A DNA stretch of 64,000 nucleotides from Scylla paramamosain (lineage: Eukaryota > Arthropoda > Malacostraca > Decapoda > Portunidae). The notes beneath the pieces were generated by a model that saw only the letters and a list, made by a program, of their open reading frames with translations, did not search any database and was not told the DNA's origin. Both the position numbers and the translations under genes were made by a program. The stretch spans positions 12,916,806 to 12,980,805 of the forward strand of contig NC_087156.1 of NCBI RefSeq assembly GCF_035594125.1. Direction: 5' to 3'. Shown here piece after piece: positions 23,021 to 36,550 of this stretch; position 1 is the first letter of the stretch; each line of letters begins with the position of its first letter.

Positions 23021-26000
23021 CTACAAACCTGTGTTTCTAGTGTCTTTGAGCATGTTAGTCACCAAAACAATAAATAATATTGAAGTCATTCTATGTGGGA
23101 ATCCTAAAGAAAATTACTTTAAACGTGTCTTTTTTCGTGTTTTACGTAGAAAAACGCTAAAACGGATGCAAACCAACCAATATGAAGAAAAAGAATAAGA
23201 TTACCAAAAAGGTATATTTGGAGTGTTTTTTTTTTAGCTTTTTACTTACTAAAAACACGAAAATGGATGCAAAGCTCTCTCTATTGGTTAACAAAAGGAC
23301 ATTACGAGAAACGTGTATAATGAGTGTTTTATAGATTCTCAAGAATCACAAGGCAAAAAACGCAAAAACTCATATATATGGAGAAGTTTCTTAGATACTA
23401 AAATGCTGAAACTCCTGAATAACACTCTAAACCTTATCAAATGCGTGTATTTTGATTGGTTTTCAAATTTTTAGTTACCAAAACCCAAAATTTTATATGA
23501 AAGTAGCTTTATGTGGGAAAAAAAATGACATTACCAGAAAAGTGTCTTTTAAGTGTTTTTTTTTTTTTTTTTTTTTTTTAGCATGATAGGCAATAAAGCA
23601 CTAAAAAGCAGGGCAATCACATTACATGGGAATAAAACTAACTTTTAACAACAACTTGCCTTTAAGTGTTTTTTAGCTCCTTATATACCAAAACGCTAAA
23701 ACGAATGAAAAACACCCTTTATTACCAAAAACATGTATTTCGAGTGTTTTTGATCATGTTACCTATAAAAACTCTTAAATACATGCAAAGAACCTTATGT
23801 TTGGGAAATTAAAGGGCAATTCGAGAAACATGTATTACGAGTGTTTTTAAGTTCTTTAAGTACCATTTAGCTAAAACCCATAAATAACACTGTTTATAGA
23901 AAAATAAATAAATAAATGAATAAAAAGATAGGAATTTATTTATTTTTTTTGTTATTTATCTTCATAGGTACCAAGATGCCAAAATTCTGGCAAAATTCAG
24001 GAAAATTATGTGAGAAAAGAAAATTATGGAAAAAAATGAATTTTAGCTTTTTTTCGGACTGTTATATACCAAACCCTAAAGTGCATGCGAAGCCACCTAT
24101 ATGAGGAAATTAAACGACTCTACGAGAAACCTGTCTTTTGAGTGTTTTTCAGCATGTTAGACACCAAAACGATATATAATATGGTCACTCAATATGGGAA
24201 TCCATCGCAAAATTATTGAAAAAAGTGTATATTCAGTGTTTTACGTAGAAAAACGCTAAAATGGATGCAAACCAACGAATATGAAGAAATAGAATAATAT
24301 TACCAAAAAAGGTATATTTTCTGTGTTTTTGAGCTTCTTATCTACAAAAAAAAAACGTGAAAATGGATGGAAAGCACTCTATATTGGGATACAAAAGGAC
24401 ATTACGAGAAACGTGTATAATGAGTGTTTTATAGTTTCACAACAGCCACAAGGCAAAAATCGCAAAACTCGGTGTATATGGAGAAGTTTCTTAGATACCA
24501 AAATGCTGAAACTAAGGAATAACACTCTTAATTGAGAATACAGAACATCCTTACCAAATGCATGTATTTTGAGTGCTTTTCACATTCTTAGTTACCAAAA
24601 CCAAAAATTGCAGGCGAAACTAGCTTTATATGGGAAAAAAATGACATTACCAAAAAAGTGTCTTTTGAGTGTTTTTGAGCGTGATAGGCGCTAAAGCACT
24701 AAAAAGGAGGGCAATCTAATTATATGGGAATAAAACCAAATTTACCAAGAACCTGCCTTTACCTGTTTTTGAGCTTCTTACATACGAAAACGCTAAAACG
24801 CATCCAAAACACCCTTTATGGAGAAACAGAATAACATTACCAGAAACATGTATTTTTAGTGTCTTTGATCATGTTACCTATAGAAATGCCTAAATACATG
24901 CAAAGAACCCTATGTTTGGAAAATGAAAGGACATTACGAAAATCGTGTATTATGAGTGTTTTTAAGTTCCTTAAGTACAAAAAAGCAAAAACCTTTTCTA
25001 TCTTTATAGAGAGAAAAAAAATTGTTATTCATCTTCATAGGAACCGAGATGCCAAAATTCTTTCAAAATTCATGGAAATTTTGTAAAAAAAAATCATTAT
25101 AAAAAAATAATTTTAGCTTTTTTCCGGAGTTATGTGCAAACTCTGAAGTGCATGCAAATCCACCTATATGGGGAAATTACACGACTTTACCAGAAACCTG
25201 TCTTTTGAGTGTTTTTCAGCAATCTCAACAATAATACTTAAAACGTGTCTTTTCAGTGAGTTACGTAGAAAAACGCTAAAACGGATGCAAACCAACCAAT
25301 ATGAAGAAATAGAATAACATTACCAAAAAGATATATTTTGATGTGTTTTTGAGCTTGTTACCTATAAAAAATGCAAAAATGGATGGAAAGCACATTATAT
25401 TGGCAAAGAAGAGGACATTACGAGAAACGTGTATGAGTGTTTTATAGTTTGACAAGAACCAGAAGGTAAAATACTCAAAAACGTGTACATAAAGAAGTTT
25501 CTTACATACCAAAAAGCTGAAACTCATCAATAACACTTTTAATTTTGAAACAGAAATACCTTACCAAATGTGTGTATTAGAAAAGTTTCTTACATACCAA
25601 AATGCTGAAACTCATGAATAACACTTTTAATTAAGAAATAGAACAACCATACTAAATGCCTGTGTTTTCAATTTTTTTTCACATTCTTATTTACTAAAAC
25701 CCCAAATTCCATGCAAAACTAGCTTTATGTGGGAAAAAAATGATATTACAAGAAAAGTGTCTTTTGAGTGTTTTTGAGCGTGTTAGGCAATAAAGTTCTA
25801 AAAAGCAGAGAAATCATGTGAATAATAACAACTTTTACCAAGAACTTGCCTTTAAGTGTTTTTGAGCTAATTAAATACCAAAACGCTAAAACGCATGCAA
25901 AACAAACACCTTTTATGGAGAAAGAGAAAAAAATTACCAAAAACATATATTTTGAGTGTTTTTGATCATATCTATAAAAACGCTTAAATACAGGCAAAAA

Positions 26001-29000
26001 ACTTTATGTATAAGAAGTTCCTTAAGTACCAAAAAGCTAAAACCCACAAATAATACTCTTTATTTAGAAAAAAAATAGAAAATAAAAAAAGGATTTTTTT
26101 TTTTTATATTCATCTTCATAGGTATCGAAATAGAAAAAGGTACAAGGTACAAGGTACGAAATAGAAAAGGGTACATAGGTACAAGAAATAGAAAAACATT
26201 ACCAAAAAGGTATATTTTGAGTGTTTTTGACCTTGTTACCTACAAAAAACGCGAAAATTAATGGAAAGCACTCTATATTAGAAAACAAAAGGACTTTGCA
26301 AGAAAAGTATATAATGAGTTTTTTATAGTTCAAAAGAACCAAAAGGCAAAAAACACAAAAACTCGTGTATATGGAGAAGGTTCCTAGATACGAAAATGTT
26401 GAAACTTATGAATAACACTCTTAATTGAGAAACAGAAGAACCTTACTAAATGCGTGTATTTTGAGTGCTTTTCACATTCTTTGTTACCAAAACCCCAAAT
26501 TGCATGCGAAACCACCTTTATGTGAGAAAAAAATGACATTACCAGAAAAGTGTATTTTAAGTGTTTTTGAGCGTGATAGGCACTAAAAGCACTAAAAAGC
26601 AGGGCAATGATATTACATTGGAATAACACCAAAAACTTGCCTTTAAGTGTTTTTGAGATCCTTATATACCAAATCGCTAAAACGCATACAAAACAAACTT
26701 TATGAAGAAACAGAACAACATTACCAAAAACATGTATTTTGAGTGTTTTTGATCATGTTATCTATAAAAAACGCTTAATTACATGAAAAGAACATTATGT
26801 TTGGGATACAAAAGGACATTACGAGAAACGTGTATTATGAGTGATTTTTTAAGTTCATTAAGTACCAAAAAGCTAAAACTAACAAATAACACTCTTTATT
26901 TAGAAAATAAAAAAATAAAAATATTAAAAAAATAGGATTTTTTTTTGTTATTTATATTTAAAGGTACCGAGATGCCAAAATTCTGGGAAAATTCAGGGCA
27001 ATCATATGATAAAAGAATATTATCAAAAAAAGTTAATTTCCGGTTTTTTTTTTCGGACTGTTATGTAGCAAACCTTAAAGTGCTTGGAGAGACTCCTATA
27101 TGAGAAAATTAAACGACCTTACCAGAAATATGTGTTTTGGGTGTTTTTAGCATGTTAGGCACCAAAACAAGAAATAATAAGGAACTCACTCTATATGGGA
27201 ATTCAAAAAAAATCTACTGAAAACGTGTCTTCTCAGTGTTTTACGTAGAAAAACGTTGAAACGGATGCAAAGCAACCAATATCAAGAAATAGAAAAACGT
27301 TACTAAAAAGGTATATTTTGAGTGTTTTTGAGCATGTTACCTATGGATAACACTCCTAATTGAGAAACAGAACAGCCTTAATAAATGCGTGTATTTTTTT
27401 GTGCTTTTCACATTTTAGTTAGCAAAACCCCAAATTGCATGCGAAAATAGATCTGTGGAAAAAAAAAATTACCGGAAAAGTGTCTGAGTGTTTTTTGAGG
27501 GTGATAGAAAATAAAGCACTAAAATGGAGGGCAATCACATTACATTGGAGGAAAACGAATTTTTACCAAGTACTTGCATTTATGTGTTTTTGAGCTCCTT
27601 ATATACCAAAACACTAAAACGCATGCAAAACACTCTTCATGGTGTGAAACAGAATAACATTACCAAAAACATGTATTTTGAGTGTTTTTGATCATGTTAC
27701 CAATAAAAACGCTTAAATAAATGCAAAGAACAATATTTTTGGGAAACGAAAGGAGATTACGAGAAACGAGTATTATGAGTGTTTTTAAGTTCATTAATTA
27801 CCAAAAAGCTAAAAGCCACAAATAACACTCTTTATTGAGAAACAATAAATATATAAATAAAAAATACAGTATTTTTTTTCTTTGTTATTCATCTTCACAG
27901 GTACCGAAATGCCAAAATTCGGGCAAATTTCAGGAAATTATGTGAAATAAGAACATTATCAAAAAAAGTTAAATTTAGCTTTTTTTTCGAACTGTTATGT
28001 AGCAAACCCCTAAATTGCATGCAAAACCACCTATATGAGGAAATTAAACGTCTTTGCCTGAAAACGGTCATATGAGTGTTTTTCAGCATGGTAGGAACCA
28101 ACACGATAAATAACATGGAAGTCAATCTATATGGGAATCCAAAACAAAATTACTAAAAACGTGTCTTTTCGGTGTTTTACGTAGAAAAACGCTAAAACGG
28201 ATGTAAACCAACCAATATGAAGAAATAAAATAACATTACCAAAAAGGTATATTGTAAGTGCTTTTGAAATTGTTACCTACAAAAAACACGAAAATGGATG
28301 GAAAGCACTCTATATTGGGAAGCAATAGGACATTACGAGAAACGTGTATAATGAGTGTTTTAAAGTTTCACAAGAACTACAAGGCAAAAAACGCAAAAAC
28401 TTGTGTATATTGAGAAGTTTCTTACATTCCAAAATGCTGAAACTCTGGAACAACACTCTTAATTGAGAAACAGAACAATCTTACTAAATGCGTGTATTTT
28501 GAGTGCTTTTCACATCCTTAGTTACCAAAACCCCAAATATCATGCGAAACCAGCTTTTTGTGGGAAAAAAAATGATATTACCAGAAAAAGGTCTTTTGAG
28601 TGTTTTTGAGCGTGTTAGGCAATAAAGCACTAAAAAGCAGGGCAGTCACATTACATTGGAATAAAACCATTTTTTTTAAAAGAACTTGCCTTTAAGTGTA
28701 TTTGAGCTCCTTATACACCTCGTATATCAAAACACTAAAATGCATGCAAAATACACTTGATGGTGATACAGAATAACATTACCAAAAACATGTATTTTGA
28801 GTGTTTTTATTCATGTTACCAATAAAAACGCTTAAATATATATGCAAACAACCGTATTTTTGGGAAATGAAAAGAACATTACGAGAAACGTGTATTATGA
28901 GCGTTTTTAAGTTCATTAAGTACGAAAAAGCTAAAAGCCACTTCTCTTTATTGAAAAAAAAATACGAATTTTTTTTTTTCATTCTTCACAGGTAACGAGG

Positions 29001-29650
29001 TGCCAAAATTCGGGCAAAGTTCAGGAAATTATATGAAATAAGAACATTATAAAAAAAAATAAATTTAGCTTTTTTTTCGGACTGTTATGTACCAAACCCC
29101 TAAAGTGCATGCAAAGCCACCTATATGGGGAAATTAAACGTCTTTGCCAGGAAACTGTCTTATGAGTGTTTTTCAGCATGTTAGGAACCAACATGATAAA
29201 ACCCAAGGAAGTCAATCTATATGGGAATTCAAAACAAAATTACTGAAAACGTGTCTTTTCGGTGTTTTACGTACAAAACGCTAAAACGGATGCAAACTAA
29301 CCAAAATGAAGAAATAGAATAACATTACCAAAAAGGTATATTTTGAGTGTTTTTGAAATTGTTACCTACAAAAAACGCGAAAATGGATGGAAAGCACTCT
29401 ATATTGGGAAGCAAAAGGCACCAAAAAGCATGTTAGGCACCAAAACGATAAATAATATGAAAGTCACTCTATATGGAAATCCAAAACAAAATTACTGGAA
29501 ACGTGTCTTTTAAAAGATTTACGTAGAAAAACGCTAAAACGGAGGCACACCAAACAATATGAAGGAATAGAATAACATTACCAAAAAAGTATATTTTGTG
29601 TGTTTTTGAGCTTGTTACATGAAAAGAAACTCGAAAATGGATGCAAAGCA
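23021..29650 (-). repeat. 7-kb super-repeat, second copy
   Basis: Tandem duplicate of 15850-23020, shorter by about 0.5 kb because of the deletion/filler junction at 26121-26190 and a smaller loss near 27345. The join at about 23018-23025 puts sequence matching 29.67 kb directly against sequence matching 15.85 kb, as expected of an unequal crossover. Confidence 0.75.
26121..26190 (-). repeat. GGTAC-rich filler at a deletion junction
   Basis: The monomer 8 landmark GGTATC runs into several short direct repeats built from GGTAC(AA) and GAAATAGAAAA, and then into monomer 5. Most of monomers 8, 7 and 6 are missing. It looks like a deletion repaired with templated filler. Confidence 0.65.
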
Positions 29651-30039
29651 CTCTATATAAGAAAAAAAAAGGACATAATGAGAAACGTGTATAACGAGTG
29701 TTTTATAGTTCACCAGAATCACAAGGCAAAAAACGCAAAAACTCGACTGTATGGAGAAGTTTGTAAGATACCAAAATATTGAAACTCATGAATAACACTT
29801 AATAAAGAAACAGAACAACCTTACTAAATGCGTGTATTTTGAGTGTTTTTTTACATTCTTACTTACCAAAACCCTAAATTCCATGCGAAACTAGCTTTAT
29901 GTGGGAAAAAAATGACATTACCAGAAAAGTGTCTTTGAGTGTTTTTGAGCGTGTTAGGCAATTAAGCACTAAAAAGCAGGGCAATCACATTACATGGGAA
30001 TAAAACCAACTTTTACGAAGAACTTGCCTTTTAGTGTTT

Positions 30040-30048
30040 TTGACACGC
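30040..30048. other. Orientation flip (− to +), copy 1
   Basis: Reverse monomer 1 (CTTGCCTTTTAGTGTTTTTGA) ends, and + monomer 3 (CACGCATTTATTAAGGTTG) begins with almost no intervening base. An equivalent junction lies at 60461. Confidence 0.8.
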
Positions 30049-33000
30049 ATTTATTAAGGTTGCTCTGTTTCTCTATTAAGAGTGTTCGGAAGCAACACAC
30101 GAGTTTTTGCGTTTTTTGCCTTGTGGATTTTTTGAACTATAAAACATTCATTATACATTTTTCTTCCAATGTTTTCTACGTAAAACACTGAGAAGACACT
30201 TTTCTGTTTCAAAATTAAGAGTGTTATTGATGAGTTTCAGCTTTTTGGTATGTAAGAAACTTCTTTATGTACACGAGTTGTTGAGTATTTTATCTTGTGG
30301 TTCTTATCAAACTATAAAACACTAATACACGTTTTTCGTAATTTCCTCTTCTTTGCCAATATAAAGTGCTTTCCATCCATTTTTGCATTTTTTGTAGGTA
30401 ACAAGCTCAAAAACACATCAAAATATATATTTTTGTTAATGTTATACTATTTCTTCATATTAGTTGGTTTGCATCCGTTTTAGCGTTTTTCTACGTGAAT
30501 CACTTAAAAGACACGTTTTAAGTAATATTGTTCAGATTGCTTAAAAACACTCAAAAGACAGGTTTCTGGTAAAGTAGTGTAATTTCCCCATATACGATTT
30601 GCATGCACTTCAGAGTTTGTACATAACTCTGGAAAAAAGCAAAAATTATTTTTTTATAATGATTTTTTTTTATAAAATTTCCATGAATTTTGCCAGAATT
30701 TTGGCATCTCGGTACCTATGAAGATGAATAACAAATTTTTGTTTTCTCTCTATAAAGAGTTATTTGTGGGTTTAGCTTTTTGGTACTTAAGGAACTTAAA
30801 AGCACTCATAATACACGATTTTCGTAATGTCCTTTCATTTTCCAAACATAGGGTTCTTTGCATGTATTTAGGCATTTTTATAGGTAACATGATCAAAAAC
30901 ACTAAAAATACATGTTTCTGGTAATGTTATTCTGTTTCTCCATAAAGGGTGTTTTGCAAGCGTTTTAGCGTTTTGGTATGTAGAAGCTCAAAAACACGTA
31001 AAGGCAGGTTCTTGGTAAAAGTTGGTTTTATTCCCATGTAATGTGATTGCCCTCCTTTTTAGTGCTTTAGTGCCTACCACGCTCAAAAACACTCAAAAGA
31101 CACTTTTTTGGTAATGTCATTTTTTTTCCCACATAAAGCTAGTTTCGCATGCAATTTTTTGTTTTGGTAACTAAGAATGTAAAAAGCACTCAAAATACAT
31201 GCATTTTGGTAAGGTTGTTCTGTATTCCTAATTAAGAGTGTTATTTCTGAGTTTTAGCATTTTGATATCTAAGAAACTTCTCCATATACACCGAGTTTTG
31301 CGTTTTTTGCCTTGTGGCTGTTGTGAAGTTATAAAACACTCATTATACACGTTTCTCGTAATCTCCTTTTGTATCCCAATATAGAGTGCTTTCCATCCAT
31401 TTGCGCGTTTTTTTGAAGGTAAGAAGCTCAAAACACTCAAAATATACATTTTGGTAATGTTATTCTATTTCTCCATATTCGTTAGTTTTCATCCGATTTA
31501 AAGTTTTTTACGTAAAACACTGAAAAGACATTTTTTTCAGTAATTTTGTGATGGATTCCCACATTTAGTGACTTCCGTATTATTTTTCGTTTTGGTGCCT
31601 AACATGCTGAAAAAAAACACAAAAGACATGTTTCTAGTAAGGTCGTTTAATTTCCCATAATTTCCAATAATTTTCCCATGCTTCGCATGCACTTTAGTGT
31701 TTGATGCATAAATTAACTCTTTTTCATAATGTTCTTTTTTCACATAATTTCCCTGAATTTTGGCAGAATTTTAGCATCTCGGTACCTATGAAGATGAATA
31801 AAAAAAATCCTTTTTTTTTATTTTATTTATTTTTTCTCTATAAAGAGTGTTATTTGTGGGTTTTTAGCTTTTTGGTACTTAAAGAACTTAAAAAAACACT
31901 CATAATACACGTTTCTTGAAATGTCCTTTCGTTTCCCAAACATAAGATTTTTTGCATGTATTTAAGCGTTTTTATAGGTAACATGATCAAAAACACTTAA
32001 AATACATGTTTTGGTAATGTTATTCTGTTTCTAAATAAAGGGTGTTTTGCATGCGTTTTAGCGTTTTGGTATATAAGGAGCTCAAAAACACTTAGAAAAA
32101 ACACTTGGTAAAAGTTGATTTTATTCTCATGTAATGTGATTGCCCTGCTTTTTAGTGCTTTATTGTCTATCATGCTAAAAAAAAAAAAAAAAAAATTAAA
32201 AGACACTTTTCTGGTAGTGTCATTTTTTTTCCCCACATAAAGCTACTTTCACATGCAATTTGGGGTTTTGGTAACTAGGAATGTGAAAAGCACTCAAAAT
32301 ACACGCATTTGGTAAGGTTGTTCTGTTTCTCAATTAATAGTGTTGTTATTCAGGAGTTTCACCATTTTGGTATCTAAGAAACTTCTCCATATATACGAGT
32401 TTTTGCGTTTTTTGCCTTGTGCTTCTTGAGAATCTATAAAACACTCCTTATACACGTATCTCGTAATGTCCTTTTGTTAACCAATATAGAGAGTTTTCCA
32501 TCCATTTTCGCGTTTTTTTTTTTTTTTTTTTTTTGAAAAAGCTCAAAAATAATCAAAATATACATTTTGGTAATCATATTCTATTTTTTCATGTTGGCTG
32601 GTTTGCATCCGTTTTAGCATTTTTCTACTTACAACACGGAAAAGACACGTTTTCAGTGATTTGTTTTGGATTCCTAAATAGAATGAATTCCATATTGTTA
32701 ATTGTTTTGGTGACTAACATGCTGAAAAATAATAGAAACACAGGTTTCTCGTAAAGTCGTTTAAATTCCCCATATAGTTGGCTTTGCATGCACTTTAGGG
32801 TTTTGTGCATAACAGTTCGAAAAATAAAGCTAAAATTAACTTTTTTGATAATGTTCTTTTTTCATATAATTTCCCTGAATTTTGCCAGAATTTTCTGATC
32901 TCGGTACCTATGGAGAAGAATAACAAAAAAAAAAAAATCCTATTTATTTATTTAGTTTTTTTCATCTCTATAAAGAGGTTTTAGCTTTTTAGTACTTATG

Positions 33001-36000
33001 GATCTTAAAAAGACTCATAATACACGTTTCTCCTAATGTCCTTCCGTTTCCCAGACATAGGGTATTTTGCATTTATTAAAGCGTTATTAGAGGTAACATG
33101 ATCAAAAACTCTCAAAATACATGTTTTTGGTAATGTTAATCTGTTTCTCCATAAAGGATGTTTTGCATGCGTTTTAGCGTTTTGGTATATAAGGACCTCA
33201 AAAACACTTACAGGCAAGTTCTTCGCAAAAGATAGTTTTATTCCCATGTAATGTGATTGCCCTCCTTTTTAGTGCTTTATTGCCTAACACGCTCAAAAAC
33301 ACTCAAAAGACACTTTTCTGGTAATGTCATTTTTTTTACCACATAAAGCTAGTTATTCATGCAATTTGGGGTTTTGGTAACTAAGAATATGAAAAACAGT
33401 CAAAATACACGCATATCGTAAGGTTGTTCTGTATTCTGAATTAAGGGTGTTATTCCTCAGTTTTAGCATTTTGGTATCTAAGAAACTTATCCATATACAC
33501 GAGTTTTTGCGTTTTTTGCCTTGTGGTTCTTGTGAAACTATCAAACACTCATTATGCACTTTCTCGTAATGTCTTTTTGTATCTCAATATAGAGGGCTTT
33601 CTATCCATTTTCGCGTTTTTTGTAGATAAGAAGCTCAAAAACACTGAAAATATACCTTTTTTGGTAATGTTATTCTATTTCTTCATATTCGTTGGTTTGT
33701 ATCCATTTTAGCGTTTTTCTACGTAAAACACTGAAAAGACACTTTTTTAGTAATTTTGTGATGGATTCCCACATTTAGTGAATTCCATATAATATATCGT
33801 TTTGGTGCCTAACATGCTGAAAAACACTCAAAAGACAGGTTTCTCGTAATGTCGTTTAATTTCCTCATATAGGTGGCTTTGCATGCACATTAAAGTTTGG
33901 TACATAACAGTCGGAAAAAAAGCTAAAATTATTATTTTTTTCATAATTTTCTTTTTTAACATAATTTTCCTGAATTTTGCCAGAATTTTGGCATCTTAGT
34001 ACCTATGAAGATAAATAACAAAAAAAAAAAAATCCCTATCTTTTTATTCTTGTATTTATTTTTTTTCTATAAACAGTGTTATTTATGGTTTTTAGCTAAA
34101 TGGTACTTAAAGAACTTAAAAACACTCGTAATACATGTTTCTCAAAATGCCATTTAATTTCCCAAACATAAGGTTCTTTGCATGTATTTAAGCGTTTTTA
34201 TAGGTAACATGATCAAAAACACTCAAAATACATGTTTTTGGTAATGCTATTCTCTTTCTCCATAAAGGGTGTTTTGCATTCGTTTTAGCGTTTTGGAATA
34301 TAAGGAGCTCAAAAACACTTAAAGGCAAGTTCTTAGTAAAAGTTAGTTTTATTCCCATGTAATGTGATTGCCCTGCTTTTTAGTGTTTTATTGACTATCA
34401 TGCTGAAAAAAAAAAAAAAAAAACACTTAAAAGACACTTTTCTGGTAATGTCATTTTTTTTTCCCACATAAAGCTACTTTCACATAAAATTTGGGGTTTT
34501 GGTAACTTAGAATGTGAAAAACACTCAAAATACACGCATTTGGTAAGGTTATTCTGTTTCTCAATTTAGAGTGTTATTCAGGAGTTTCAGCATTTTGGTA
34601 TCTAAGAAACTTCTCCATATATATGAGTTTTTGCGTTTTTTGCCTTGTGATTCTTGAGAATCTATAAAACACTCATTATACACGTTTCTCGTAATATCCT
34701 ATTGTTAACCAATAGAGAAAGAGAAAAAAACACAAAACACAGGTTTCTCGTAAAGTCGTTTAATTTCCCCATATAGTTGGCTTTGCATGCACTTCATGGT
34801 TTGGTAGATAACAGTCCGAAAAAAAGCTAAAATTAACTTTTTCGATAATGTTCTTTTTACACATAATTTCCCTGAATTTTGCCAGAATTTTGGCATCTCA
34901 GTACCTATGAAGAAGTATAACAAAAAAAAAAAAGAATCCTATTTTTGAATTATTTCTTTATTTTTTCTCTATAAGGAGGTTTTAGCTTTTTGGTACTTAT
35001 GGAACTTAAAAACACACATAATACACGTTTCTCATAATGTCCTTTCGTTTCCCAGACATAGGGTTCTTTGCGTATATTTAAGCGTTTTTAGAGGTAACAT
35101 GATCAAAAACACTCAAAATAAATGTTTTTGGTAATGTTAATCTGTTTCTCCATAAAGGGTGTTTTGCATGTGTTTTATCGTTTTGGTATATAAGGAGTTA
35201 AAAACACTTAAAAGTTGGTTTTATTCCCATGTAATGTGATTGCCCTCCTTTTTAGTGCTTTATTGCCTAACTCTCTCAAAAAGCCTCAAAAGATACTTTT
35301 CTGGTAATGTCTTTTTTTTTTCCACATAAACCTAGTTTAGCATGCAATTTGGGGTTCTAGTAACTAAGAATGTGAAAAACACTCAAAATACACGCATTTA
35401 GTAATGTTATTCTGTTTCTTAATTAAGAGTGTTATTCAGGAGTTTCAGCATTTTGGTATGTAAGAAACTTCTCCATATACACTAGTTTTTGCGTTTTTTG
35501 CTTCGTGGTTCTTGTGAAACTATGAAATACTCATTATACACGTTTCTCGTAATGTCTTTTTATTTCCCAATATAGAGTGCTTTGCATCCATTTTAGCGTT
35601 TTTTTTTTTTTTGTTGGTCATAAGCTCAAAAATACTTAAAATATACCTTTTTGGTAATGTTATTCTATTTCGTTATATTGGTCTGTTTGCATCCGTTTTA
35701 ATGTTTTTTTTACGTAAAACACTGAAAAGACACGTTTTCAGTAATTTTGTTTTGGATTCCCATATAGAGTGACTTCCATATTATTTATCGTTTTGGTGCC
35801 TAACATGCTGAAAAACACTCAAAAGACAGTTTGTAAAGTCGTTTAATTTCCCCATATAGATGGCTTTGCATGCACTTTAGGGTTTGGTACATAACAGTCC
35901 GAAAAAAAAGCTAAAATTAACTTTTTCGATAATGTTCTTTTATCCACATAATTTCCCTGAATTTTATGAGAATTTTGGTATTTCGGTACCTCTGAAGATG

Positions 36001-36550
36001 AATAAAAAAAAAAAAATATTATTTTCTTTTCTTTTCTTTATTTATTTTTATTTATTTATTTATTTTTTTGTTTCTTCATAAAGAGTGTTATTTGTGGGTT
36101 TTAGCTTTTTGGTATTTAAGTAACTTAAAAACATTTATATTACACGTTTCTTGTAATGTCCTTTCGTTTCCCAAACATAGGATTCTTTGCATGTATTGAA
36201 GCGTTTTTATAGGTAACATGATCAAAAATACTCAAAAAAACATGTTTTTTGTAATGTTATTGTGTTTCTCCATAAAGGATTTTTTGCATTCGTTTTAGCG
36301 TTTTAGTATGTAAGGAGCTCAAAAATATTTAACGGCAAGTTCTTGGTAAAAATTTTTTTATTCACATGTAATGTAATTGCTCTTCTTTTAAGTACTTTAT
36401 TGCCTAACACGCTCATAAACACTGAAAAAAAAAATTTCTGGCAATATAATTTTTTCCCCACATAAACCTAGTTTCGCATGCAATTTCGTGTTTTGGTAAC
36501 TAAGAATGTGAAAAACACTCAAAATACACGCATTTGGTAAGGTTGTTCTG
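30044..36550 (+). repeat. HOR satellite block, + orientation (block 3)
   Basis: Forward HOR units with landmarks at 30711, 31781, 32903, 33998, 34900 and 35985. The order of unit variants read forward is the reverse of that in 14.05-18.4 kb. For example, the variant with CTAAATGGTACTTAAAG at 34104 mirrors 16687-16704 on the other strand. The block therefore resembles an inverted copy of that region with an extra internal stretch. There is a deletion near 30090-30200, where monomers 4-6 are fused. Poly-A/T runs mark monomers 2 and 8 (32176-32194, 32513-32534, 34404-34424). No genes. Confidence 0.88.

Larger units (their letters stand above)
12837..30043 (-). repeat. HOR satellite block, − orientation (block 2)
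   Basis: Reverse-strand HOR satellite with no genes. After a little diverged sequence (12837-13000), regular order begins. Landmarks (reverse of monomer 8) are at 13539, 14589, 15685, 16770, 17873, 18997, 20118, 21223, 22331, 23967, 25040, 26121, 26963, 27900 and 28991. Spacings are close to 1.1 kb except for three. The 1636 spacing at 22331-23967 is a fused extra half unit at the super-repeat junction. The 842 spacing at 26121-26963 is a deletion with filler. The 937 spacing at 26963-27900 is a short unit. Long T-runs occur at about 16949-16971 and 23551-23579 in the monomer 7 and 2 types. All short frames in this span are satellite frames. Confidence 0.9.
1718..30198 (+). repeat. Segmental duplication, copy 1
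   Basis: By reading across, this interval matches 38370-60793 in the same order and orientation. It includes the + satellite, the flip spacer at 8727, the diverged zone, LINE-B, the − satellite and the flip back to + at 30043. Coordinate offset drifts stepwise: about 36,650 at 1.9-3.5 kb, 38,340-38,360 at 3.6-9.6 kb, 38,511 after 9.61 kb, and 38,587 after 10.68 kb. It later falls as copy 2 loses HOR units around 19.4-21.6 kb and beyond. Both ends are approximate because all flanks are the same satellite family. Confidence 0.75.
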
